Assembly (NCBI GenBank): GCA_035532215.1
Contig: DATKRK010000416.1
Location: 1-64,000, forward strand
Length of the DNA stretch: 64,000 bases
From: JAICIG01 sp035532215
GTDB taxonomy: Bacteria; Planctomycetota; Planctomycetia; Pirellulales; JAICIG01
Direction of reading: 5' to 3'
Part shown: in pieces, positions 36,396-51,300 of the stretch
How the letters are laid out: each line of letters begins with the position of its first letter
How positions within the stretch are numbered: position 1 is the stretch's first letter
Program-made: the position numbers and the translations under genes
The notes under the pieces: generated by a model
Seen by the model: the letters and a program-made list of their open reading frames with translations, nothing else
Database searches by the model: none
What the model was told of the DNA's origin: nothing

Positions 36396-39300
36396 ATGGG
36401 GATGTGGCGTTCGCTTCACCCTTTCCATTCGTCCACGCCGAAACCCAGCCGACGCAGCAGCGTCAAGCGATCGAGCCGACGTCGCGCGCTCAAGCGCCGC
36501 GAGACGAATGCTTCGCGCGCAGGCCGGCGAGAACTGCAACTCGAACGCTTCGAAGAGCGTTTGCTGCTGACGGCTGCACCCCAGTTGTTGTCGATCCTGA
36601 CCAACAGCAACGACGTGGTTTTTGCTCCCAACGCCGCCACGCAGCCGTTGACCACGGCGCCTCAAGAGCTTGATTTGCTCTTCAACGAAGGACAGGTGAT
36701 CGATCCGGCGACGCTCGGCGGCATCCAGATCGTGCGCGCGGGCGTCGACCACACGCTGAACACCGCCGACGACGCGCCGATTCAGCCCGGTTACGTCGGC
36801 ATCGGCTCGATTCCCAACGAGGTCGTGGTCCGGTTCGCTTCCACGCTTCCCGACGACCTCTATCAAATCACGCTGCTGGGTACCGGTCCCGATGCGCTGA
36901 CCAACAGCAGCAATCCGCCCGTTCCCTTTTCCAGCGGCAACTCGACGCAACCCAACCAGCGAATCGATTTTCAGATCGACACGGCGCCACAGGTGCTGTC
37001 GGTCGTCCCCGAACCGATCACGCGCAATTCCGACGGCAGCCTGTCTCAGGCGACGGATACGATCGACGTTTATTTCAACAAGCCGATCCAACCGCTGCCG
37101 ACGACGATCAATCAGCTCGATCCGCACCTGTTCCAACTGGTCGCCACGCAAAACACGGCCGATCCCACGGACGACCAGGTCTACACGCCGAACAACGTCA
37201 GCTTCGACCTTTCGACGAACATGGCGCAGCTCACGTTCGCTGCGCCGATCAGTTCCTTGAGCACCGGCTCGTTCCGCTTGCGAATCGGCGATAATCAGCC
37301 CGTGGCCACCGGCAGCAATGCGGCGCCGGTCACCGTTCCGATTACGGTCGGCTCGGCCGGTTCGACTTTCGGCGACGCGAACACGCTGACGCAAGATCCC
37401 GGACCCTATAACGTCGGCGATTTGAACGCCGTGTCGCACCAACTGTTGACGGGCGGCGTGATCGGGCCGGTCAGCGATTTGCCGGCGACGGCGACGCCGG
37501 GCGGAAATCTCGGCCCCGGGCTGAGCGGCATCCCGATCGACAACCACGTCGACCCCAACGCAGCGCAGCCCAGCGGGCAAACGCATTACGTGCCGACGAT
37601 CACCTACAATTTTCCCGACATCTACGGCAGCGTTCCCGGCAATCCGCAACTGCACAACGTCATCACGCCGGCGCAACAGCAGTTGACGCGGGAGATCTTC
37701 CAGCTTTACAGCTACTATTACGGCGTGCAGTTCCAGGAGGTCGGCAGTGCGACGCTGGGCGCCGCCGAATTGGGCGTCGTCACCGGCGTGGTGCAGTCGC
37801 TCGACCAGTCGGCCCCCGTCGGTTTGACCGGCATCGCTCAGGCGCCCGCGACTCCTTTCCCAGTCACGCCTTTGGCCTCGCGCGGCGAAGCGTTGGCCGT
37901 GATGAACGCGGGTATCTTCAACACGGAAAGCCAATACGGCGGGCCGTGGTTCATGGAAGCCCTGCGTCAGATCGGGATCATGCTCGGGCTGACGAACGTC
38001 AACGGCGCGCCGCCGGGAACGGTGATGGGCGCGGGCGGCAACGACCCGGCCACGAATGCGCCGGCGGAGCCGGTGTTCCCCGGCAACGCCGACATTCTGC
38101 ACGGCCGGTACTTGTACCAGCCGGACAGCAACGCCATCAACATGTACAAGTTCACCGTCACGACGCCCGGCGCGTTCAGCGCCGAGACGATCGCCCAGCG
38201 TCTGACCGACGCCAGCGGCGCGCCGGATACGAGCCTGCTGAACACCGTCTTGACGCTGTACAACGAGACGCACGTCATTCAACTGCCCACCACGGGCGCC
38301 AATCCGGTCGGCTCGGCGATCGTGCCGGGCAGTTCGTTTACGCTCAACGACGGAACATCCCCGGCGGTCACGTTCGCGTTCGACAACGGCATAACGCCGA
38401 TCCCCGCGGGCGCCGTATCGATTCCTTTCACGGCGTCGCAGACCGCGCACGACGTGGCGTTGTCGCTGGCCCAAGCGATCAACGGTTACCTGACGACCCA
38501 CAGTCTGAACGTCTCGGCCAACGTCGAATTCGATCGCGTGGTGCTCAGCGGGCCCTTGACGGTTACGCACAGCGCGTCGCAGGGTTCGGTCGCCTACAGC
38601 GTCGACCGCGAGATCGTCTCGCGCAACGACGACTATTTCGGAACCGATTCGTACCTCAAGCTGCAGCTTGCGCCGGGCAATTATTACGTGGCGGTGACCA
38701 GCACCGGCAACGCCAATTTCAACCCCAACGTGCCGGACAGCGGCGCCGGCGGCACGACGACGGGCGCGTACAACCTGCGGCTCGATTTCACGCCCACGCC
38801 CGTCAGCACGCTGACCGACGACGGCCTGTCGTTGATCGTGCCCAACGTGCCCCTCGGCGGACAAGGGGGCATTCAAAACCTCGACAAGTTCACTATTTCT
38901 ACCGATAGCAACACCTCCGTGACGTTCCAGTTCGTCACGCAGGGTTCGACGCCGCAGACGGGCGTCACTGCCATTCTGGTGTCGCCCGGCGCCACGCAGG
39001 ACCAGGTGGCGCAGGCCGTGGCGACGGCGATCGCCAATTCCGGCTTGACGACGCTGACCCTGCGCTACGACGGCCACGGCCAGGTGAACCTGGGCGGTTC
39101 GGCGACGACGACAATCACGACGTCCACGAGCGCCTTGGCCGTGTGGGGCACGGCGACTCGACACGTGCTCGAGGGCAATTCCGACGGCGCCAGCGGCGCT
39201 TACAATTTCTGGTTCGCCTCGAACGACGCCAGCACGATCTACGTCGATAAGCTGTCGGCGGCTACGGCCGATCCGACTTTGGGAACGATCGGCAATCCCT

Positions 39301-42300
39301 ACAATACAATTGCCGGCGCCTTGCAAGCCGCGTCGGATCGCATCATTGCGCCGACGGGCGCCGCCTTGGCGACCGCGACGCCGCAAACGTTCGTAGTCAA
39401 CGACGGCACGTACGCCGTGACGTTCGAATTCTCGGTCAACGGCGGCGCCGTCTCCGCCGGCAACATCGCGGTCTCCGTGCAATCGACCGACACGGCCGCC
39501 CAGGTGGCCCAGGAAATCTACAACGCCATTTTAGGCGCCGAACAAGGCGGCTATTTGACGCTCGGCCCCTCGTTTGCGCCGCCGGCCACGGACAGCGATT
39601 TCGTCGACGTGACCGGCGCCGCGTTCGTCGACGTCAAGAACGCTCCGGCGCTGTTGGCGGGCACGAAGATCGTGCGGGTCGTGGGCAACATCGGCGCCGA
39701 CAACAGCCTGGGCGTGCCGATCAATCCCCAGCCCAGCGTGTCGACCTTGGCGCCGTCGGGTTCGGCCGGGCAAACGTTCAGCATCGCGGCGGGAACGCTG
39801 TCGCTCGTCTTCGAGTTCACGCAGGATCCGACCGCAACTCCCGGCAACCTGCTCGCCGACGGCAACTATGCGGTGGCGCTCGCTCCGGGCGCCTCGGCGC
39901 AAGACATCGCCAATGCCATGGCCGCGGCCATCAACGCTTCGCCGCTGGCTCAAGCGGACGGCGGCGCCGTGGCGGCGAGCGTGACGGGCGACGCCGTCGC
40001 GTTTCGCGTGAATTTGACGGGCGTCGGCCAGATCGCGATCAACGCCCAAAATACTCCCTCGCTGATCGCCGCCTCGAACGCGCAGCCCTACGAGATTGGC
40101 TACGACCAATTCACGCACCAGCCGCTGGCCGACGGCGGCGATTTGAACGTGCCTCAGGGCGTGACATTGATGATCGACGCGGGCGCCGTTTTCAAGATGG
40201 AAGGCGCCAACCTCAACGTGGGCCTCAATTCGCCGAATATCGATCGCAGCGGCTCCGCGCTGCAAGTGTTGGGCGCCCCGAGCAGCTCCGTCTACTTCAC
40301 GTCGTTCCACGACAACCAACTCGGCGGCATTACCGATAACGTCACCGCCCCGTCGCCGGGCGATTACGGCGGCATCGTGTTTCACCAGCATTCCGACCTG
40401 GAAAGCCAGGGCATTTTCCTGAACACGGTCAATCACGCCAACATCCGCTATGCCGGCGGAACGGTCATCGTCGACGGCGTTCCGGCGGTCTACAACCCGA
40501 TCTACCTCGACGGCTCGCGGCCCACGATCGACTACAACACGATCACGCTGAGCCACGACGCCGCAATGTCGGCCGACCCCAACAGCTTCCAAGAGACGAT
40601 TTTCGGCAGCTCGGCCTACGACCCCGCCTCGATCAATCCCAGCATCGGCCCGTACGTCGCCGATTACAACCGCACCGGGCCCGATATTCATGGCAACCTG
40701 TTGTCGGCCGTGGTCCCCGGCGGAATGGCGATCGTGACGCCCGACGCCAGCCAGATCATTGCGGGCGAAACGTTCCTCGTGGAAACGATCGACGGCAGCG
40801 GCAACACGAGTTACGCGACGTTCGAGTTCACGACCAGCTCCGCGTCGATCGTCAATGGCAAGCTCGCCGACGGGAACTGGGCCGTGTTGTTCAAGCCCGG
40901 CAACCCGGCGCAGAACATCGCGGGCGACACGGCGCTGCAAGTCGCGACTGACATCGCCGACGCCGTCAATGCGGCCGGCATCGCCGGCGTGAGTGCGACG
41001 GTTCGCACGGTCACGTCGTCGGACGGAACGACGGCTCAGGAAGCCGTTTTGGCGGGGGTTTCCAAGATCGAACTCCCCTCGTCGCGAACTTTCAACGCGC
41101 CGACCGGCCAGTCGATCGTCGACGGCCAGACCTTTACGATCGTCAACCCCGTCAGCGGGTCCGACACGGTTTTCGAATTCGACAATACGGGGGCAGTCGC
41201 GGCGGGACACGTCGCCGTGCCGTTCCTGGCGTCCGATTCCGCCACGGCCCTGGCGGGCAAAATCGCCGCGGCGATCAACGGCTCCAGCACTGGCGTAGGC
41301 GCCATTGCTTTGGGCAACGTCGTTATGTTGACTTCGGTGCCGAACATCGCGGTGTCGACTACAGGCTCGGTGATCGCCGGCCTACAGTCGCTCACAGTCC
41401 CCAATGGGAATCTGCTTACCGCAGGTTCAACGTTCTCCATTACCAACAAGAGCAATGGGGCTATTACGGTCTTCGAGTTCACGACCAACGCCGCGTCGGT
41501 CGTCAACGGCAAGCTCGCCGACGGCAACTACGCGATTGTATACGCCTCCAGCGATCAGGCGGCGACGATCGCTGCCGCAGCGGCCGCCAAAGTGAACGAT
41601 CTCGGCTTGGGCTTTGCGGCGATCGCTTCCGGCGCCAATATCGTGCTGACGGGCCTCTCGGATTTCCGCTTCGCTTCGCCCCTCTCGCTGGATTCGTCGA
41701 TCGTCGCCAACACGGTAAACGGTCTGTTCGTCCGCACGCAAAACGTGCAAGGGCAGACGCCGGAAACCCTGGACGTCGCCGCGAGATTCACGGCGACCGA
41801 CATCGTCTACGTGATCAGCGACAACCTGGTCATTCAAGGCAATCCGGGCGGCCCGGTCGGCAGCACGCCGCGAATCGCCGGCCGGCTGGCCATCGATCCG
41901 GGCGCGATCGTAAAATTGCTCGGCGCCCGGATCGAGGTGCAAATGGGCGCCAACCTGATCGCCGAAGGCGACGCCAACCAACAAGTCGTGTTCACGTCGT
42001 TGCACGACGACAGTTTTGGCGCCGGCGGCACGTTCGACACCGATGGCGACAACTACAAACTTTCGGCGCCGCCGGCCGTGGCGCAGCCGGGCGATTGGTC
42101 GGGAATCTATTTCGCGCCGACCTCGCGCGGCAGTCTCGATTACGCGAGACTGGCCTATGGCGGCGGAAGCAGTTCGATTGCCGGCGGGACCGACAATTTC
42201 GACGCCATTGAAATCCGCCAGGCGCAGGTCCGAATCGCCGACAGCACGATCGCAAACAACGCCGCCGGCCTGGCGACGACGCCCACCCGCGACGGCCTGC

Positions 42301-45300
42301 TGGCGAACGACAGCGCCGCGATCTACGTGCTGGGCGCCCAGCCGACGATCGTCAACAACGTGCTGCTCGACAATTACGGCGCCGCCATCAGCATCAACGC
42401 CAACTCGCTCACCAGCGACGTCATACCCGACCCTGGCCGCAGCACGGGCGCCATCCAGCAGTACGCCCAGTTCGACGACAATCGCGGGCCGCTCGTGAGG
42501 CTGAACCGCATCGGCAACATCGAAAATCGTCCGGCAATCAACGGCATGCTGGTTCGGGGGGCCACGCTCGACACTTCGTCCGTCTGGGACGACACTGATA
42601 TCGTGCATGTGGTCGAGAATCAGATTTCCGTGCCCAACGTCGATTCGCGAGGCGGCTTGCTGCTCGAAAGCAGCGCCTCGCAAAGCCTGGTCGTCAAGCT
42701 GCAAGGCGACAACGCGGGCTTCACCGCAACGGGTACGCCCTCCGATATTCAGAATCGCATTGGCGGTTCCGTGCAAGTCGTCGGCACGCCGGGACATAAT
42801 GTGATTCTAACCTCGCTGCTGGATACCACGGCAGGGGCCGGTTTGACGCCTGGCGGGCAGCCACAAAACGATACGAACAATACGGGCGTGGGGACGCCTG
42901 CCGATACGCCGCCCACTTTCCCGCCGTCCGGCGGACAGCTTACTGTTACGCCTTCGAACAACGCGGCGGCGCTGGTGAATTCCATGCTGTTGCGGCCGCT
43001 TCCCTCTGGAGTCACGGTGGCCGGCACTAACTATGTCGGCGGAGCGACCGAGGCTGGGACGTACATCAACGGCGACGGAGTGCCGCTGCAAATCCCGCAG
43101 AAGGGCGCCATCCTGACGACCGGCATCGCCCAAATTCCCGCGCAAAACACGAGCACCGACTTCGGAGCCGACCTGGGACTGCCGGGCGATCCTAGACTTT
43201 CAGCGTTGATCGGCGGCACCCCGACTTACGACGCGTGCGAGTTGACGTTCACCGTCAACGTCGATCCGTCTTCGTCCATCAAGTCGGGCATTTTCGAGTT
43301 TCAATTCGGCAGCGACGAGTATCCAGAGTTCGTTGGCTCTTTCAACGACGTTCTGGCCGGCTTTATCGACGGGTCGCCCACGTCGAACTTTTTGCACGAT
43401 TCAAAGGGCAATCTGGTGTCGGTGAATAGTGCTTTCTTCGACATCAATAATAACGTTCAATTGCCGGCCAAGTCGCCGCTCAACATTGAATACGACGGCA
43501 TGACTTCCGGGCTCAGAGCGTCGTTCCCTCTGCACTCCGGATTGAATACGATCACGATCGCGATCGCCGACGCCCTGGACGGAATCCTTGATTCCGGCGT
43601 TCTCATGACGGATCTGCACTTCAGCACGCAGAGCGTTGGGGCGGGCGGCGTCACACGCGCGGGGGCCTCGTCGGGCCAGTGGAACAGCATCACGCTGGAC
43701 CAGAATTCCAACGATACCAACGTCGCCGTCGTCAACGAAGCCGAACCGGCGAATACCGGCGGCGTCGATACGAACGGCACGGTCGCCACGGCGCAAAACT
43801 TGGGCGTGATGGCGCCGAACATGAAAAGCGGCGACGACACCGAGCGCTTGGGCTTCGTGGTCAATGGCGCGATCAGCCCGAACGCTCCGGGCGACATGGA
43901 CATGTATCGCTTCCAGGCGCAGCCGGGCACGCAAGTTTGGCTCGATATCGGCAACACTTCGCCGGGCTTGGACACGGTGCTCGAACTCGTCGACGCCAAC
44001 GGCACCGTGCTCGCCCGCAGCGACAACTCGGGCCAAGAGGCCGCCAACCCCGCGTTGTTGCAGGCGGAATTGCCTGGCAATCTGGCGCAAACCATGCCGG
44101 CCGATACGCTGCTGCACGGCCTTTACGATCCGAACAGCGCCGCCGATCCGGCGCTGCGCGACCTGAACTCCACGAATCCCTACGACGCCGGTTTCCGCCT
44201 CGTGTTGCCGGGCACGCTCAATCCGAGTCAGCCGCTGAACAACTATTACGTCCGCGTGCGGAGCCGCGGCGCCGATTCGCACTACAACGACCTGGGCAAG
44301 GGCCTGAGCAGCGGCGTCTATCAACTGCAAGTGCGGCTGCAAGAGCAGGAGGCGTTCCCCGGCTCGACCGTCCAGAACGCCGACATTCGCTACGCCACCA
44401 ACGGCATCCAAGTCATCGGATTGCCCGCTCATTCTCCGCTGATCGCCGAGGCGGGCTCGAGCCAGGCGGCTCACAACACGATGGCGACGGCCCAAGATCT
44501 CGGCAACTTGCTGACCACCGACCGCAACGCGATCGGAGTGAGCGGCAACCTCTCCTCCGGCACGACGCAGGACTGGTACAAGTTCGAATTGAACTACAAC
44601 CTGGCCCAGGTGATCGCCGGGTTGAACAGCGGGGACAAAACGTTCGCCACGATGTTCGACATCGACTATGCCGACGGCCTGGCGCGCCCCAATACGACGC
44701 TCTCCGTTTTCGATGCCGCCGGCAACTTGATCTACGTCGGCCGCGACTCGAACATCGGCAACGATCAGCCGCTGCCTGGGCAAAGTTCGACCAGCGCCTT
44801 GACGGATCTGACGCGCGGTTCGGCGGGCCAGCTCGATCCGTTCGTCGGCACGGTGCAATTGCCCGCCGGACCGACGCGGACCTATTACGTCGCGATCAGC
44901 TCCGACGCCACGCTGCCCACGGCGCTCAACGCCACGTTCGTCAAGGGCGCGGCGCAGCCGCTGATCCGGCTGGAACCGATCGACTCGCTCAACCGCATCG
45001 TCGAAGATCACATCGGCAGCCAGGGCGGACAAACGGCGCAGGATCCCAAGTCGCTCACGGCCGCCTTCAACGGCAACACCAGCAGCCAGGCTGGCATCGA
45101 TCAGCTCAACAGCTCGGCCACGCCCTTTTCGCTGTCGGACGTGACGCTGTTCGTCGACCAGGCCGGCAACAACGGCCACTTGGAGACGGTCAACCCGTTC
45201 ACGGGCCAGAGCGAAACCGACATCAACCCCGTGCCTAGCAGCGGTTCGGGCTACGGCGACATTGCGATGCGCAACGACGGCCAGTTGTACGGCTTTTCGT

Positions 45301-48300
45301 TGGGCACGATCAGCGCCGGCGGCGGCAACTACAACCTGATCGATACCGGAACGGCCGCGATCAACACGCAAGGCAACGGCGGCATCGTCACGTATGCTTT
45401 CAACAACGCCAACCCGCCCGTGCTGACGGCGAATAACACCGGCGTGCAAATCAACGCCATCGCCTTCGATCAATCGGGCGGCCCCAACAATCGGCTGTTA
45501 TTCGGGGTGGGCAGCTATGCCGGCGGGAACGGCGTGTCGGGCTTTGCCAACGGCCTGTACGAATTCAATCCCAACACGGGCGCGGTGCTGGGCGCGACGG
45601 GCAACGCCACGAACCCGACCGATCCGCCCCCCAAAATCCTCAACCTGCTGGGCGGCCCCGGCGGGCAAATCACCGGCATGGCGTACGTGAACGGCACGCT
45701 GTACGCCGTGACCAGCCTGGGCGGCTTGTTCGTGATCAACAATCCGCAGGGCAACGCCTCGGCGACGTACGTCGGCACGGCGACCGCGCTGGCGGGCGTG
45801 AACTTCACCGGCTTGACGGCCGGTCCGCCCGACGTGGCAGGCGGCAAATACGCCAGCGATCTGTTCGCCACCGACGCCAGCGGCAAGCTGTGGAGCTTCG
45901 ACACCGCAGGCATCCTGCAGAAGGTGTTCGCCAACGGCGCGGCGAGCATTTCGCTGGGCGCGACCAATCTGGTCGGGCTGGCGTTCTCGACGCTCGATTA
46001 CAACTTGTGGCACGTGACGAACCATCGCGGAACGGACGCAGGCCACGGCATCAACGTGGCGCCCGACCAGAGCCGCGATCCCGCTTCGGCCAACCAACCG
46101 CAGGCCGGAAATACGAGCTTTTACTTCGGCCTCGAGGCGCCGCCGAGCGCCGATCCGAATTCGCTCAACGCCAATTCGCAGCCCGACGCGGGCAACTACG
46201 CCACCAACCCGAGCGTTTATCACACTTATAACTTGCCCGGCGGCGCACAAGGCAGCCTGGTCAGCAACTCCTTCAGCCTGTCGAACTACACGGCCGGCGA
46301 CAAGCCGACGCTGTATTTCAATTACTTCCTGGACACGCAGCAAGCCAGCGCTACGCCCGCCGATCCGACCGGCATGCGCGACAGCGCCCGCGTGTTCGCC
46401 TCGGTCGACGGCGGCAAGACCTGGCAAATGCTCGCCACCAACGATCCCGAAGTTCCGACTTCGAACACCGACCCGAACGGCGAATTGCCCAGCTATCAGA
46501 GCGCCAGTTCCAACACGGGTTCGGGCGATCCCCGGCAGCAGGTGCAGCAGTTGTTCGACGGTTCGGGAAGCTGGCGCCAAGCCCGGGTCGACCTGGGCGC
46601 TTACGCCGGTTACAGCCATATTCAGTTGCGGTTCGATTTCAGCACCGCCGGCTCGATGGGCCAAGGCTTGCCGGGCGACAATTTCGGCGATCCGACGAGC
46701 CCCCAGCGCGGTCAGAACAACGCGCACGAGGGCTGGTACGTCGACGACATTACCGTGGGCTTCGCCGAGCGCGGCGAGATGGTCACCGGCGCGACGGCGA
46801 ACTCGACGTTCTTCACCGTGCCGCAGAACCAGAACGTCGGCGCGCCGCAACAGATTCTGAGCGGCCCTTATCAACTGGAAATTCGCCAAGGCACGAGCTA
46901 CGCACAAACCGTCAATCCGCTGACGCCCGACATCACGCTGACCCAATCGTTCGACACCAACGACCGGCTCGCCAGCGGCTTCACGATCATCGCCCCGGCG
47001 GGCTCCGCCGTCACGGATGGAGAAACCTTCACGGTCGGCGACGGCGTCCATACCGTGACGTTCGAGTTCGATAACGACAACAGCCTGCAGCACGCCGGGG
47101 ACGTGGCCGTGCCCTTCCAGTCCTCGTACACCCAGGCGCAAATGGGCGCCGCCATCGCCGCGGCCATCAACGCCAATTTGACGTTGAAGGGCGTGACGGC
47201 CGGGACGGTCGACAATTCCGTGCTCAATTTGACCGCTCCGACGGGCGCCTCGCTCACCGACGGCCAGACATTCACCGTCGCCGACCAGTCGGGCCACAGC
47301 GTGGTTTTCGAATACGACAGCAACGGCAGCGTGCAAGCCGGACACGTCGCCGTGCCATTTGCGCTTACGTCGACCTCGGCCGACGTCGCCGCCAGCATTT
47401 CCGCGGCCATCAGCAACGCATCGTCGCTCGTCGGCCTGAACGTCAACGTCATCGCAACCGGTTCGACGAGCCTCGTGGTTGTCGGCGGCGTGGCGTCGAG
47501 CACCGTCACGGGCGATCGCGTGGAAGTGTACGGCGCGGCGGCGGTTTCCGCGATCAACGCCGTGCAAGGCAATATTTCCGTTTCCTTCAACAATCCGTCG
47601 ACCTCGACGACGAACGTCAACCACGGCTCGGTCTCGGAGAACGGCGGCACGACCTCGATTTGGGTCGCCAGCAGCGCGCCCGCCGGAAACCAGACGACCG
47701 TGACGCTCAGCGCGATCGATCTGGCCAAAGCCGCGGGGATCAACCCGCCTTTGAGTTCGAACGTCTCGTTCCAGTACAACAGTCAGTCGGGTCCGTCGAT
47801 CGCGCTCACGCTCACCGGCGGTCAGCCGCAGTTGGTCGTAGTGACCGGCTTGCCGCAAATGGGCGCCAACAACCAGCCGCTCGCCGACGGTCCCCAAGCC
47901 GTGGAACTCGTCGCTACGGCCGCCGGCTACAGCAGCAACAGCGCCACGATCGACGTGACAGACGATCCGACGCTGCTGCCGGCGCTCGGCGTCACCATCG
48001 ACTCGCCCAAATCGATCGCGGAGAACTCGGCGACGCCGATCGAGGCGACAATCACCTTGAACACGCCGCCGCTCGATCACGATCTGACCGTGAACGTGCA
48101 AAGCCTGAATCCGGGCGCCGCCGCGACCCCCGCCGTCGTGACGATTCCGGCCGGCCAAACCTCGGCGACGTTCCCCATCACTGCCGTCGACAACAACGTA
48201 ATCAATCCGGGCGGCAAGCAAACCGCCGTGATCCTGGCGACGGCCGCGGGCTACCTCGGCGGCAGCGACACGCTGACCGTTCTCGACGACGGCGATGGCC

Positions 48301-51300
48301 AGATTCCGTTCAACTCGGCGCCGACTTATCTTCCGCAGGGCCCTTCGCACATCATCAACGGGCAGGCGGAGAACGTGCCGGACCCGGCTAATTCCGGCGC
48401 CAGCAACCCGGTCGAAGGGTCGATCGAAACGGTGCTGGCCAACCCGTCGAACCCCAACGTGGTCTACGTGGGCACGGTCAACGGCGGCATTTGGAAAACG
48501 ACCGACGCCATGGCCGCCGGCGGTCCGACCTGGACGCCGCTGACCGACAACATGCCTTCGATGTCGATCGGGGCCTTGCAGTTCGATCCGACCGACGCCA
48601 CGCACCAGACCTTGATCGCCGCCATCGGCCGCTTCAGCAGCTTCGCCTTCGCGGGCGGCACGCTCGACGGCCTGCTGCGCTCGACCGACGGCGGGCAAAC
48701 TTGGACCCAGATCGATCCGGGCGGCTTCTTCAATGGCAAGAATTTGACCGGCGTCGCCGAACGCGGCCAAACGATCGTCGCCACCGACAACGGCTTCTTG
48801 GGCGGCAACGGCGGCTTGTACGTGAGCAGCGACGGCGGCGCCACGTTCACGACCGTTTCCGGCACGCCGAACAGCGGTTTGCCCGACGGGCGCGTCACCG
48901 ATCTGGTGGCCGACCCGAACGACAACAATCGCTTGTACGCCGGCGTGCTGGGCTCATCGGGCGGCATTTTCACGAGCACCGATCGCGGGCAAACCTGGAA
49001 CAACATCACGCCCTCCGGATTGACGCTGAATTCTTTCCCGTTCAATGACAACATCCGCATTGCCGTCTCGGCGACCGCGGGAAGCCCGGTCTATTTCGGC
49101 TACGTCAACAACGGGCATTTGGCCAATCTCTACCGCTCGGGGGATTTCGGCACGACTTGGCAGGCGTTGGACTTGCCCACCACCAACGAGAACGGCACCA
49201 CCGAAGGCTTGCAGCCGGGCGCTGGAGACGAGAATCCAGGCGGTCAAGGCGTGATCCATTTTTCAATCGCCGCCGACCCGACGAATCCCGATTTGGTGTA
49301 CGTGGGCGGCGACCGCCAGCCGGGGCCGGGCGATGGTTCGGCCACGTTCCCCAACTCGTTGGGCGCGCTGAATTATTCAGGACGCTTGTTCCGCGGCGAC
49401 GCATCCAAGCCCAGCGGCAGCCAATGGACGTCGTTGACCCACGTAGGCACGGCGAGCGACAGCGCTCCGCACGCCGACTCGCGCCACCTGACGTTCGACG
49501 GCAACGTGTTGCTGGAAACGGACGACGGCGGCATTTACATGCGGACCAGCCCGCAATCGTCCAGCGGCGACTGGTTCTCGTTGATCGGCAACCTGCAGGT
49601 CAGCGAATTGCACAACATCGCCTACGACACGAACACCAAGACGATCATCGCCGGGGCCCAGGACGTCGGCACGCCGGAGCAATTGCCGGGCAGTACGACC
49701 TGGAACGACTTCGCGCAAGGCGACGGCGGCGACGTAGCGGTCGACGACAGCAACGCGGGCTATTCGATTCGCTATGCCAGCTATCCGGGCCTCGGCGGCT
49801 TTTCGGCCACGACCTACGATGCCAACGGCAATCAAATCGGCCAGACCTCGTACCCCTCGTTGATCGTCAACGGCGCCGGCGGTCAGGACATTTTTCAGTA
49901 CGACGTCGGCTTGCCGTTCGTCACGACATTCAAGCTCAACGCCATTGATCCGACGCGGATGGTGTTCGGCGGCGGCAGCGCCGTCTACGAATCGCTCGAC
50001 GACGGCAATACCGTGACCAGCTTGGGCGTCGGCGGCATACCAGGCGGAATTTCGGGCGCGGCGATGGCCTATGGCGGACGGATCGTCGATCAGTTCGGCA
50101 ACGTGGCCAACAATCCCAACGTGCTCTGGGTCGGCGCCGGCAACCAGGTGTTTCTGCGGACCACGGCCGGCGGGCCGTTGGTGCAGTCGAACTACACGGG
50201 CGGAACCGTGACCAGCCTGGCGATCAACCCCAACAATTGGCAGCAGGCCTTCGTCACCGACGCCAACGGTCATGTCTGGATGACCACCGACCAAGGCGCC
50301 AGCTTCATCGATATCTCGGGACCGGCGGGCGGCGCCACTTCGTTCACCACGTTGACGAGCGACCCGCACAGCGTGGCCTTCGTGCCGGGCTTGACGAGCG
50401 GCACGCTGTTCGTCGGCGGCATCGACGGAGTCTATTCGACGCCCATCGGCAGCAGCGGCGCCTCGGGCGCCTGGGCGCGATACGGCCAGGGCCTGCCGCA
50501 CGTGCCCGTCTACGGCTTGGAGTACGTGCCGAGCCAGCAATTGTTGGTGGTGGGCACGATGGGGCGCGGCGCCTTCTTGACGAATGCGCTCGGGGCTTCG
50601 GGCAACCTGAGCGTCACCGTCAACGGCGCAAAGCAGGTCAGCGACGACTCGAACGTGCTGACTCAGGAGCTGACGATCACTCGCAACGGCTCGTCCGGCG
50701 ATTTGACGTTCTCGCTGACCTCGAGCGACCCGACGCTGGCCTCGGTTCCGGCAACCTTAACGATTCCCGACGGCAAGTCTTTAGTGTCCGTCGACGTAAC
50801 GATCTCCGACAGCGCCGTCGCCCAATACCCGGCCACGGTCGTGTTCACGGCGTCGGTGGGCGGGCTGAACAGCATTTCCGACAGCCTGGACGTCGTCCCC
50901 AACGGCGACGACAGCAGCGGTTCGAGCACGCCGACGGACGCGGATACCCCGTCGCTGACGGTCAGCATTCCGCCCGGCTCGCAGGTTCAAGCCGACACGG
51001 GCGTCAATTCGGTGGTCGCCACGGTCACGCGCAACAGTCCGACGACCTATCCGCTGACGGTGTACTTGCTGAGCAGCGATCCGAGCGAGGCGTCGGTTCC
51101 GGCCACCGTCGTGATTCCGGCCGGACAGACGTCGGTCAGCTTCGTGGTCGGCGCGGTCGATCAGTTTGCCGGCGACCTTTCGCGTCTGATCACGATCACC
51201 GCGGCGTCCAGCGGCTTCGTCAGCGGCTTGGATTCGCTGACCGTGAATCCGGCGAAGCATATTTTGTCTTACGATCGGCTGGGAGATCCCAACCTGCTGC

